Shown: positions 1 through 8,030 of the stretch, piece after piece
How the letters are laid out: every line of letters begins with the position of its first letter
Position numbering within the stretch: the stretch's first letter is position 1
Source of the DNA: GCA-2861595 sp035526335
Lineage (GTDB): Bacteria; Actinomycetota; Acidimicrobiia; Acidimicrobiales; GCA-2861595
Length of the DNA stretch: 64,000 nucleotides
Direction: 5' to 3'
Assembly (NCBI GenBank): GCA_035526335.1
Contig: DATLCN010000046.1
Coordinates: 1 to 64,000 of the forward strand
Made by a program: the position numbers and the translations under genes
Notes under the pieces: generated by a model
Seen by the model: the letters and a program-made list of their open reading frames with translations, nothing else
Told to the model about the DNA's origin: nothing
The model's database searches: none

Positions 1-511
1 GCGCCTCCGCCCACCCCGACGACCACGCGCCGCCCGCCCTACCACCGACCCACGCGCCCCCTCCCACCGCCCTCCGCCCCACACCACCACCGACCGCCCC
101 CCTACCGACCCTCTCCCGCCGCCCCCACGACCCCCTCTCCCACACCCCATTCCGACCCACACAGACTACGCCGCTTCCGCCAAACCCCCTTATGCGGCCG
201 TTGATCGGTGCCGCCTTGCGGGCGCCACCTTGGGAACGAATCGAGGAGCCGGCTGGCGGTGAGCGACCAACCTGCGGAGCAAAATGCCCTTTGCGACAAC
301 GCCCGCTCTGCCGGTGAGGGTAGAGGCCAGCAAGGACACCCGGAGGGCGTCGGGGACGAGAAGCGCCTCCAGTCATCTCAAAGCCGTCGGTTCGTGCCCA
401 ACGGCAGGGGTGACCCAATACGTCCTTGTTTACACTCGATAGGGCCTTATTTACCCCAACTTCCCTTCTATGATCGCCGCTGAGGGCCGGTAGCTGCTAA
501 GCCTTCTGACC
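1..511. other. Non-coding region, very C-rich at its left end
   Basis: No convincing gene is visible. The first 190 bases are dominated by C on the plus strand with few G and little T, a strong strand asymmetry unlike the rest of the window; open frames here give only arginine/proline-rich low-complexity products. From about 400 the composition becomes AT-richer, which fits a promoter for the HTH gene at 512. The left part could be intergenic DNA of a mobile region or an assembly edge. Confidence 0.6.
447..474 (+). promoter_or_regulatory. Candidate promoter of the HTH gene
   Basis: This AT-rich patch carries TATGAT at 469-474, five of six matches to the -10 consensus, with a poor -35 (TTATTT at 447-452). 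It would give a leader of about 30 bases before the GTG at 512. It is the most AT-rich stretch near the gene. Assigned by pattern only. Confidence 0.35.
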
Positions 512-871
512 GTGGCCAAGAAATCCCCGGCACCGGACGGGTTCGAGCGCATCCGGGAGCAGTACCCGCCTATCATCACCACCGCCCAGGTGGCTGAGCT
601 GCTCGACATCAACGCGCGGACGGTGCTCATGATGGCGGCCGACGGCCGGCTCCCAGCCAGCCGCCTCCCCGGGAGCCGCAAGTTCCACTTCGTTCTCGAG
701 GACGTGCTCAGCACCCTGCGTCGCAACATGGTCAAGCCTGGCGACCGTGTAATCGAAGAGGAGCTGGGCCAGCGGGTTGACAATTCTGAGGTCAGGCAAT
801 CCAGCGGCGTCGAAACCGGATCCCGCCGTCGTGGGGGCGCGACTCGCCGACGAACTAGCAGAGGCGAATAG
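512..871 (+). CDS. Helix-turn-helix (excisionase/MerR-like) DNA-binding protein
   Basis: A 119-residue protein whose residues 20-75 form a winged helix-turn-helix of the excisionase/HTH_17 type: TTAQVAELLDINARTV is the helix-turn-helix and GRLPASRLPGSRKFHF the wing. The C-terminal 35 residues are basic and probably disordered. Such proteins act as recombination directionality factors or small transcription regulators. It begins at a GTG with no clear Shine-Dalgarno sequence and converges on the end of the restriction/HipA operon, 29 bases away. No integrase is visible. It may be an accessory factor of the island, or the missing transcriptional regulator of the toxin-like genes; both are inference. 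Confidence 0.75.
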   Translation: MAKKSPAPDGFERIREQYPPIITTAQVAELLDINARTVLMMAADGRLPASRLPGSRKFHFVLEDVLSTLRRNMVKPGDRVIEEELGQRVDNSEVRQSSGVETGSRRRGGATRRRTSRGE

Positions 872-900
872 CTGAGGGTCGGCCCGTAGGAGAGCGAGTT

Positions 901-1644
901 CTAGGCGAGCGGCTGGAAGTCTGGCCCCGTGAAGGGCTCGTAGCCAGCGGGCCACGGCGCGACGGCGCGACAGAGCAGCCGCAGGTGCGGCGCAACGGCG
1001 ACGGGGTTCACGTGCTCGACCAGAATCTGTGGTGCTTCCCCGTTGAGGTTCTCAAGATCGTGGATGAGGTCGAGGAGGTAGTCCGGCGCCCAGCCGACGC
1101 TGGTGTCCGTCCGCGCGTTGAGAAGCACTGCTCGGGGATTCACGGGATTCATCGGATCCGGGATCAGGAGCAGCTGATCGCCTATCTGCAGCGTGTCGAC
1201 CGCCTCATCAGCCCCTGGGAGATGGCGAATGCCCCGAGCGAAGAACAGCGTGCCCAGCCGGCCATCTTGGCTCCGTTCCGCTCCGGGGAATACCTCGATA
1301 CGGTCCGTTGCCCGGACGCCCTCGCTCCGACCGAGGACCTCGAATGGATCCGCCTCGACGGAGAGGTCCAGCTGGTCGACGAACACGCCGTAGTCAGCCC
1401 GATCCCGGGGCATGACCCGGTTTGAGAACACAGGGAAGAGAACCGACTCTTCATAGGCGCGATGCAGTTCCGTCAACCCGGGAAGGCGAGGGAATTCTTC
1501 ATAGCGCTCGGCTCCCTTGAGATACACGAATCGAAAGATCGTGCCGTCAGGTGCCGTCCGCTGCGTCAGTCGGCCCACGGGCACGATGAGTCCGTCCGGC
1601 CGCCGCCAAGCGACAAAGAGGTGGCGCTCCCCGTCCGTACTCAT
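901..1644 (-). CDS. HIRAN-domain protein paired with a HipA-like kinase
   Basis: A 247-residue protein, last gene of the minus-strand operon. The first 100 residues form a compact domain (LFVAWRRPDGLIVPVGRL near the start, then FPVFSNRVMPRDRADY). The C-terminal half reads as a HIRAN domain, with FFARGIRHLP, GDQLLLIPDPMNPVNPRAVL and a following GWAPDYLL. HIRAN domains bind DNA ends or single-stranded DNA in helicases such as HLTF and also occur alone in bacterial defence loci. Its ATG overlaps the stop of the HipA-like gene as ATGA, so the two are probably made in fixed ratio. It could be the antitoxin or targeting partner of the kinase; that role is inference. Confidence 0.7.
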   Translation of the reverse strand: MSTDGERHLFVAWRRPDGLIVPVGRLTQRTAPDGTIFRFVYLKGAERYEEFPRLPGLTELHRAYEESVLFPVFSNRVMPRDRADYGVFVDQLDLSVEADPFEVLGRSEGVRATDRIEVFPGAERSQDGRLGTLFFARGIRHLPGADEAVDTLQIGDQLLLIPDPMNPVNPRAVLLNARTDTSVGWAPDYLLDLIHDLENLNGEAPQILVEHVNPVAVAPHLRLLCRAVAPWPAGYEPFTGPDFQPLA

Positions 1645-2561
1645 ATAACCAGGTTACAGAGGGGGTGTGACAACAGCAGTGCACGATTGACCCGGTAGAG
1701 TTCGCCGGCAAAGTTCCGGGCGGTTGGCGAGGCCCGACGGGGTGGGACCATCTCCAGCAGGTGGTCGATCGTGGTGAGAGCTTCCGCCGCCCTGATCCAA
1801 CGCCCTCGGGCTGCATCGCTGCACTGGCCGAGAGCGGCCACCGCCACGTCGCAAGGGTGCGGTTGACCCTCGAACTTCGACCGAGCAGCCCCAACGTAGG
1901 CTTCGACCGTTCGGTTGCGATCGGCGGTGGCCAGGCGGGACGACCTGTCCTCATCGTCGAGCAGGAAACCGAGACACGAGGCGTGGTCAAAAGTAGGTGC
2001 GAGACGCCGGAGGCCGTCGCCGATGACCGCCCAGTTCGCCTGATGACGGTCGGTGTTCCCTACGAGGGCATCGAGCACCGAGTAGCCGACCCAGTAATCC
2101 CAGGCGGTCAGGTCTATAACGCCGGTGGGCGGCGCGACGCTCCGCAACGAATCTCGCACCGCTTCGACGGTGTAGCCCGTTCGGTCCTTGGGTGACCGGG
2201 CACGGACCCCGATCTCGGCGAGGAGCTCGTTACCGTGAATCAGGCTCTCCGAGTCGTCCAGCACTTTCCGGCTGATGATCCCGTGGGTGATGTCCACGCC
2301 GTCGCGGCGCAGCGCAAGCTCGACGTGTGCGGTCGGCAGGCCGAGCGCATCCGCGACCGCAGCCGCCACCCGCTCGGACCAGTCGTCGCCCTTCGCGTAC
2401 CGGGAGCCGTCCGGACGACGGTTCCAGGTGACCTCCTTGAAGAGCCACATGGCTCCGTCGGGTGCCACACGCCATTGCTTCGGCTTTGTGCCGAGTTGCT
2501 CTACACCCCCGCTCGGCCAGCCGCTGATATCCACCTCCGCAAACTGGCCTGACTCGTTCAC
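1641..2561 (-). CDS. HipA-like serine/threonine kinase (C-terminal kinase domain only)
   Basis: A 306-residue protein when started at the GTG that overlaps the upstream stop as GTGA; a longer frame upstream would run through the nuclease gene. The HipA kinase signature is clear: GNTDRHQANW at residues 168-177 is the catalytic loop (Asp171), FDHAS at 191-195 supplies the metal-binding Asp192, and Lys42 in WLFKEV is the likely ATP-binding lysine. HipA kinases phosphorylate aminoacyl-tRNA synthetases or other targets and arrest growth. The N-terminal subdomain 1 of classical HipA is absent, as in the small HipT kinases of HipBST systems, and no HipB-type HTH is adjacent. Its last gene partner is a HIRAN protein. 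Confidence 0.8.
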   Translation of the reverse strand: MNESGQFAEVDISGWPSGGVEQLGTKPKQWRVAPDGAMWLFKEVTWNRRPDGSRYAKGDDWSERVAAAVADALGLPTAHVELALRRDGVDITHGIISRKVLDDSESLIHGNELLAEIGVRARSPKDRTGYTVEAVRDSLRSVAPPTGVIDLTAWDYWVGYSVLDALVGNTDRHQANWAVIGDGLRRLAPTFDHASCLGFLLDDEDRSSRLATADRNRTVEAYVGAARSKFEGQPHPCDVAVAALGQCSDAARGRWIRAAEALTTIDHLLEMVPPRRASPTARNFAGELYRVNRALLLSHPLCNLVI

Positions 2562-3442
2562 GCCCCGTGCTCGCCCGGCACCTCGGCGGACTGGAGTTCC
2601 TTGAGCGTGTTCCCCTCGATCGACTTCCACTCGACACGGCCGTTGGCGGTCCTGCCCAGCAGAACCATGGCCGCGGTCGACGGCGACGGGAACACGTAGT
2701 CCTCGGTCAAGCGGAGGTGGACGCCTTCGGCGAGCAGGACGCCCTTCTCGAGCAGGGCCTGTCGGATCTGGGTCCCGTACGCGTGGATGGACGGAACGGT
2801 CTCCGCCCGCCCCAGGGACCCCGCGTAGACGACGAAGCCTTCGGCCGTCTCGGTCCCTTGTGCCTTCGTGTCCTTCCCCGTCAGGAACAGGCGAACCGAG
2901 CTAGAAGGAAGTTCCTCCGCCTTCTGGAAGGCCAGCACACCCAGCACCGGGTAGATGAGCAGCATCTCCCGGAGGAACGCCTCCGCCTCGGCAGTGTCCG
3001 GCTCGGACAGCGGCGGCATCGACCCGACGTTGCCGTTCTCCAACTCGGCTCGGTTGGCCGCCTTGGCCAGCGAGATCAGTCGAGCTTCGAGGTATCGGAT
3101 GTGAGCCTTGTTCAGGTTGTCGTCCTTGCTGGTGAAGACGATGACCCGGTTCCAGAAGTCCTTGGTCTTGTTGTGACTATCGAGCCGGCCAGGCAGGTCG
3201 TCGGTCTCGCCGAGGTAGATGCGCACTGCCGGCACACCAGACTCGGTTGGCCCCGCCAACAGGTAGACGCCTGGACCATCCAGGTCGATGCGGGCGCGAA
3301 GATCCTTGTATCGGGTCCGAGGGGCCATAAGGGCCTTGCCCGTCCAGTTGCTCTTCTCGACGACCCACACCCCATCGGCGATGCCGTCGGCGAGGAAGAT
3401 TCTGATCGATGTCCCGAGGCGCGGCACGACGTCGGTCATCAC
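2558..3442 (-). CDS. GIY-YIG nuclease family protein with DUF4357 tail
   Basis: A 294-residue protein. Residues 55-120 form a GIY-YIG-like nuclease fold: GVYLLAG in place of GIY, then VRIYLGETDDLPGRL for the YIG segment with its arginine, and a conserved glutamate in YLEARLI. The C-terminal part (KGVLLAEG, then DYVFPSPSTAAMVLLGR, ending in W-K) matches DUF4357. This family is commonly found beside type I restriction systems and is thought to act as an accessory nuclease; its function is not established. The start is GTG at 3442 or ATG at 3439, overlapping the hsdR stop; the end overlaps the kinase GTG by four bases, so it is translated between hsdR and the HipA-like gene. Confidence 0.8.
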   Translation of the reverse strand: MMTDVVPRLGTSIRIFLADGIADGVWVVEKSNWTGKALMAPRTRYKDLRARIDLDGPGVYLLAGPTESGVPAVRIYLGETDDLPGRLDSHNKTKDFWNRVIVFTSKDDNLNKAHIRYLEARLISLAKAANRAELENGNVGSMPPLSEPDTAEAEAFLREMLLIYPVLGVLAFQKAEELPSSSVRLFLTGKDTKAQGTETAEGFVVYAGSLGRAETVPSIHAYGTQIRQALLEKGVLLAEGVHLRLTEDYVFPSPSTAAMVLLGRTANGRVEWKSIEGNTLKELQSAEVPGEHGA

Positions 3443-6400
3443 GCGACCTCGGCGTTGTTCCGGATCGCGTGGACCACGCCCAGGAGCCGGTCAACGTCGT
3501 CGGAAGCGAACAAGGCATCCGGGCCGGTGGGGCTGATGTCGGTGAACGGCGACTGGTAAAAGCGGCGGGCCTCGATGAAGCCGTGTTCGGTGAGATGGTC
3601 GATGACAAGGTTAACGAACTCGATCTGGTTAGCGGCAAAACGCTTGTCGTCGAGGAACTCGGCGAACGCTTCCTTGGCCGCGGATCGGTCGAGACCGACG
3701 AGGCTGCGGATGAACACGCCGAGGCTGCCGGCCTCCTCGACGGCGCGGGTCACGTCCTCTTCCGTGCCGACTCCACTCTCGACGAGGATCCGTTGGAGCT
3801 CGGCGATGTCGGTGTCGGTAATGGGCCGGTTCCGGTGGAGCTTCTGGATGGCGACGTGATCCTTGTGGTGATCCAGGAAGTGGCGGGTCTTGCGGCGGAA
3901 CCTTTCGAACTCGCCGGTGGCGCGCAGCCCGGCAAGCTCGACCTCGGTGCCGTCGCCGAGCGTGTCGGTGAAATCGGTGTAGACGATCGTCCGCTTGCCC
4001 TTCTCAATGAACGGGACAAGCAGTCGAAGGCGACGCCGCAGGTTCTCCAGCATGGGGAGAGTGACGTCGACCCACCACTCGCGGGTCTGCACCTCGGCGA
4101 TGAGGTCCAGCTCCTTGGCCACCGCCGGGATGGTCGGGTAGCCCTCGAGCAGGTGAGCGATGCCCTGCACCTGCTGCTGCAAGCGCGGGAACGCCGGCTC
4201 GGTCCGCAGGAGGGCGAGCTGCAACCGCAGCAGGAGAAGATCAAACCGCTTGGTCTCCTCGGCCTCCGGGTCGAGCGAGTTGGGTAGGCCAGCGACGTTG
4301 CGAGCCAGCTCGCTAGCTTCACCGACGTCGAGCGTCTCCCATGTCCCGGGTTCCGCGTACTTCTCCACGAGCCGGCGATGCGGACGGACCACCACGTTCT
4401 CGACCGGCATCGCCGCCACCTCCGTGCGTAACAGCTCTGCGATCGACCGCCGCTCCTCCGGGTGCTCAGCGGAGGCGTCGAGAGTGGCGATCAGGTCGAG
4501 GCGGCTGACGAAGAGCTGCGCACCGAGGGAGGGTGCGAGCGAGCCCTCCGAGGCGTCGGGGTTCTGGTTGAAGAACTCCAGGTTCTGACAGAAGTCGAAG
4601 ATGTAAAAGAACGCCTTGTCCTGACCGGGGCCGAACAGGTCGGGGCACAGGCGCGTGCCGCGTCCGATCATCTGCCAGAACTTGGTCTTGGACCGCACCA
4701 GTTTGAAGAACACGAGGTTGACGATCTCGGGGACGTCTATGCCGGTGTCGAGCATGTCGACCGAGATAGCGATGTGCGGCCCCCGCTCGGGAATCGAGAA
4801 CTTGTCGATCAGGTCCTGGGCGTACTCGGTGCTGTGAGTGATAACCCGAGCGAACTCCCCCTTGTAGTGCGGGTAGTTGGCGTTGAATCGATCAGCGATG
4901 AAGTCCGCGTGGGCCTGGTTCTTGGCGAAGATGATCGTCTTGCCGAGCCGGTCCCCGCCGGCCACCTTCAGCCCGTGGGTCATGAGGTGAGCGAGAACCT
5001 TGTCGACGGTGTCGGTGTTGAAGAGCCACCGATTGATCGCCTCGGCACCGACCTCGTTGGGTGGGGGGCCGCCGTCCTCGTCCCAGTCGAGCTCGTCCCA
5101 GGCGTCCTTCTCCTCATCGGAGAGTTCGTCGTAGCGGATGCCCTCGAGCTGGAACTGCAGCGGCACCGATACGGCCTTCGGCGGCACGAGGAATCCGTCG
5201 GCGACCGCTTCCTCCAGCCCGTAGGCGTCGGTGGGAACACCGGGCTCGAGGTCGAAGAGGCTGTAGGTGCTGCGGTCGACCTCGTCGCGCGGCGTGGCGG
5301 TCAGCCCCACGAGCAGCGAGTCGAAGTAGTCGAAGATTGCTCGGTACTTCTGGAACACCGAACGGTGCGCCTCGTCGATCACGATGAGATCGAAGTGACC
5401 GGGCCCGAACCGTCGCTTGCCGTCGCGCACCTCGTGGATGAGGTTGAGCATGGTCGGATACGTCGACACGTAGACCCGCCCCTCTTCGTGGCGGTCAGTG
5501 ACGAGGTTGACCGGCGACGAGTCAGGGAGGAACGCCTTGAACACGTTGGTGGCTTGGTTGACCAAAGCGGTGCGGTCGGCCAGGAACAGGATGCGCTTGG
5601 CCCAGTTGGCCCGGATCAACACATCGGAGAGGGCAACGACAGTTCGGGTCTTGCCCGCGCCGGTGGCCATCACGATCAGCGCTTTGCGGGAGTGGTCGCG
5701 CTCGAAGGCCTCGCCGATTCGGCGGATCGAGCGGGTCTGGTAGTAGCGCTCGACGATCGAAGAGTTGATCTCCGTATCGGCGAGCGACACGCGGGTGGTG
5801 CGCCGCTGGATCAGCAGCTCCAGCTCGCCCTTCTCATAGAAGCCCTGCACGGCCCGCGGCGGGTAGAAAGCGTCGTCCCAGATCCAATGCTCGTAGCCGT
5901 TGGAGTAGAAGATCACCGGGCGCTGGCCGTAGGTCTTCTCCAAACAGTCGGCGTAGAGCTTCGCCTGCTGCTGACCGACCCGGGCGTCCCGCTTGGTCTT
6001 CTTCGCCTCGACCACCGCGAGGGGCTTGCCGTCGTCGCCCCACAGCACGTAGTCGACGTAGCCCGTGCCCTGGTTGTTGGGCATCCCTGTGACCTCGAAC
6101 TCGCGATCACGGGCCTGATCCAGCTTCCAGCCCGCCTCGCCGAGCAGCAGATCGATGAAGAAGTCGCGCGTCTCGGTCTCGGAGTAGTCGTGCTCGTCAG
6201 GCGTAGCTGCGGCACGGGCCTTGGCTTCGGTGATCTCAGCTCGGACCTGCTCCAGCTCGGCCTCCAACCTCGCCTTGTCGAGAAGCTCCTCCTGCACCCG
6301 CTTCCGAATCTGCTCGTTCTCCTCGAGCGCCCGCTGCAGCTCCTGTATCTCTTTGGTGTTTGACGGTTGCGGCGGGCGAGGCCTCGGCATCGAGCGAGGA

Positions 6401-6810
6401 TCGAACGTGAGGTCCGCCGGCGGCTTCTCGCCTCGGCAGTAGGTGCGGGCGAACCAGAAGCAGAACTGGAACAGGTGGGAGACCGCCGCTACCGATTCGT
6501 GGTGTGTCATCGGCTGGGGCTTGTGCGCTGCCTGGTTGCCCAGACGGATCGCTTCCTTGGCCAGCCGGAACACCTTGTCGCCGGCAACTTCCTTGAATGC
6601 CGGATCGTGCAGCAACGCGCTGACGCCGTCGTCGTACGGGGCAGCCAAGGTCCGATCGTGCTTGTACGCCCACTGGATCGCTTGCTCGATCGTCCACCGA
6701 GCATGAAAACATGCCGTCCGCGGATCGCTCAGCGCCGCCGCGCCCGCTTTCACCGCCCCCTCATGGAGGTCTGGGAACTCGGCTTTCAGGAAGTCGAACG
6801 GTGTGCTCAC
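3439..6810 (-). CDS. hsdR: Type I restriction-modification system, restriction/translocase subunit R
   Basis: A 1123-residue motor and nuclease subunit. In order: a DUF4145-like N-terminal domain (1-125), a coiled coil (about 150-205), a PD-D/ExK nuclease with Asp253 and E268-A-K270, a superfamily 2 helicase with Walker A ATGAGKT (382-388) and DEAH (479-482), GLTATPRDEVDRSTY, then FWQMIGRGTRL as motif VI, and an EcoEI-type C-terminal domain. It cuts unmodified DNA after ATP-driven translocation in complex with HsdM and HsdS. All key motifs are intact, so activity is expected. It starts with GTG overlapping the hsdS stop (GTGA) and ends overlapping the GIY-YIG gene. Low N-terminal complexity is not seen. 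Confidence 0.95.
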   Translation of the reverse strand: MSTPFDFLKAEFPDLHEGAVKAGAAALSDPRTACFHARWTIEQAIQWAYKHDRTLAAPYDDGVSALLHDPAFKEVAGDKVFRLAKEAIRLGNQAAHKPQPMTHHESVAAVSHLFQFCFWFARTYCRGEKPPADLTFDPRSMPRPRPPQPSNTKEIQELQRALEENEQIRKRVQEELLDKARLEAELEQVRAEITEAKARAAATPDEHDYSETETRDFFIDLLLGEAGWKLDQARDREFEVTGMPNNQGTGYVDYVLWGDDGKPLAVVEAKKTKRDARVGQQQAKLYADCLEKTYGQRPVIFYSNGYEHWIWDDAFYPPRAVQGFYEKGELELLIQRRTTRVSLADTEINSSIVERYYQTRSIRRIGEAFERDHSRKALIVMATGAGKTRTVVALSDVLIRANWAKRILFLADRTALVNQATNVFKAFLPDSSPVNLVTDRHEEGRVYVSTYPTMLNLIHEVRDGKRRFGPGHFDLIVIDEAHRSVFQKYRAIFDYFDSLLVGLTATPRDEVDRSTYSLFDLEPGVPTDAYGLEEAVADGFLVPPKAVSVPLQFQLEGIRYDELSDEEKDAWDELDWDEDGGPPPNEVGAEAINRWLFNTDTVDKVLAHLMTHGLKVAGGDRLGKTIIFAKNQAHADFIADRFNANYPHYKGEFARVITHSTEYAQDLIDKFSIPERGPHIAISVDMLDTGIDVPEIVNLVFFKLVRSKTKFWQMIGRGTRLCPDLFGPGQDKAFFYIFDFCQNLEFFNQNPDASEGSLAPSLGAQLFVSRLDLIATLDASAEHPEERRSIAELLRTEVAAMPVENVVVRPHRRLVEKYAEPGTWETLDVGEASELARNVAGLPNSLDPEAEETKRFDLLLLRLQLALLRTEPAFPRLQQQVQGIAHLLEGYPTIPAVAKELDLIAEVQTREWWVDVTLPMLENLRRRLRLLVPFIEKGKRTIVYTDFTDTLGDGTEVELAGLRATGEFERFRRKTRHFLDHHKDHVAIQKLHRNRPITDTDIAELQRILVESGVGTEEDVTRAVEEAGSLGVFIRSLVGLDRSAAKEAFAEFLDDKRFAANQIEFVNLVIDHLTEHGFIEARRFYQSPFTDISPTGPDALFASDDVDRLLGVVHAIRNNAEVA

Positions 6811-8030
6811 AGCTCACCCCGGAAGGCGCGGTGCTGGAGGGAAGAAAAGAGCGAGTCAAAAGCGTGCAGGGAAGTAGTGCCCGACCGCGTTACTACTGCC
6901 GCCTGGCTCCGCCGGTCGGCAAACTCGAGCTGAAGACTCAGTGGCGGAACCGGAATCGGGACAGTCATAAGCTTCGCCTGCGAGATGTTCTTCATTGAGC
7001 CGCTGGTGCCTGTAGCGAGAGAACCGATGGCTCGCCGTGTGCCCGACCGCTGGAGATAGCTCCACACATAGAGCGGCACCACCTGGACGTTATCGCGCCA
7101 AACGAAGCGCCAAAGCTTGTCGCTCAATAGCTCGCCCGAGCGATCCTCATCCACAAGCGCGGACGCTCCGACCAAGGCCTCCGTGTTCGCACGGCTAAAC
7201 AGAAGGTCGCCTCGCCGGACGAAATGCTCCTGGGGCGGTTCGTATGCCGGCGGCACCGGCTTGCTCTCCTCCCCGCGGTACCGCCCTGATGTAATCGCGC
7301 TCACCTTGAGGACTCTGTACCGAGCCACGGCGGCATCTGCCTCGTTCGTATCGACGCTCTTGCCGGCCTCAAACCGCTCTACAAGGTCTCCGATACAGCC
7401 CACATGCCACTGCGATCCGCCCGACAAGGGATCGCCGAACATGTCGACGAAGATCGACTCGGTAAGGGAGTCGAGAAGGGAGAGCGACCCCCGGCGCTTG
7501 GCGCGCAGCTCGTCCGCCGCATCGAGGATCGCCGCGATCCGCCGCTGCTCCTCTAACGGGGGTAACCGGAAGGTCAACCTCCGGCACCGATCGAGGTTCA
7601 GGTTGGAGATGTTGGTGGTCCTGCGGCCGAAGCTCCTGATCACCGCCTGCGTTGTCGGCGACGAGAACCACCGAAAGAAGTACCGAGGATCGAGACGATC
7701 TGGCCGAGCTCGGATCGTCGTCACGAACCCGCCGAAGGTTGCTCTCCACGGAAGGTCGCCGACCCACGAACACTTGCCAACCAAGTTCCAGCTATTGGCT
7801 GAAGAAACGAGTACATCGCCTCGGCGCAACCCTTGGTCTGGTCGGCCAGCCAGGGTCTCGGGAATCGCCCAAACATCCTCGAGACTCAATTCCGTCTGGA
7901 CGTTCGCCGTGCGAAGGCACGCGACAGTCCCTGGCGCGCCTAGCTCCTTCACATCGCCAGGCTTGAAGGTGACCCCGCGCACAAAATCAGCAACGTCTCC
8001 GAGCGCCACCTCGGGCCATGCCGTCCTCAC
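6807..8030 (-). CDS. hsdS: Type I restriction-modification system, specificity subunit S
   Basis: A 407-residue specificity subunit with two target recognition domains. The first ends in a conserved region with LPPLEEQRRIAAIL followed by a helical spacer (DAADELRAKRRGSL); the second, from FGDPLSGGSQWHVG on, ends in VPIPVPPLSLQLEFADR and a matching helix. Such a pair of TRDs recognises a bipartite DNA sequence; the sequence itself cannot be read from the protein. ATG at 8030 overlaps the hsdM stop and the end overlaps hsdR, giving order M-S-R. Both halves look complete, with no sign of phase-variable repeats. Confidence 0.93.
   Translation of the reverse strand: MRTAWPEVALGDVADFVRGVTFKPGDVKELGAPGTVACLRTANVQTELSLEDVWAIPETLAGRPDQGLRRGDVLVSSANSWNLVGKCSWVGDLPWRATFGGFVTTIRARPDRLDPRYFFRWFSSPTTQAVIRSFGRRTTNISNLNLDRCRRLTFRLPPLEEQRRIAAILDAADELRAKRRGSLSLLDSLTESIFVDMFGDPLSGGSQWHVGCIGDLVERFEAGKSVDTNEADAAVARYRVLKVSAITSGRYRGEESKPVPPAYEPPQEHFVRRGDLLFSRANTEALVGASALVDEDRSGELLSDKLWRFVWRDNVQVVPLYVWSYLQRSGTRRAIGSLATGTSGSMKNISQAKLMTVPIPVPPLSLQLEFADRRSQAAVVTRSGTTSLHAFDSLFSSLQHRAFRGEL

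Noticed and set aside
208..483. Open frame of 91 codons at the left edge
   Set aside because: Composition is low-complexity, no start signal, no recognisable domain; overlaps the promoter patch of the HTH gene.
4462..6363. Long open frame (633 codons) opposite hsdR
   Set aside because: It is the antisense shadow of hsdR, whose motifs are complete; the antisense product is repetitive and charged without domains.
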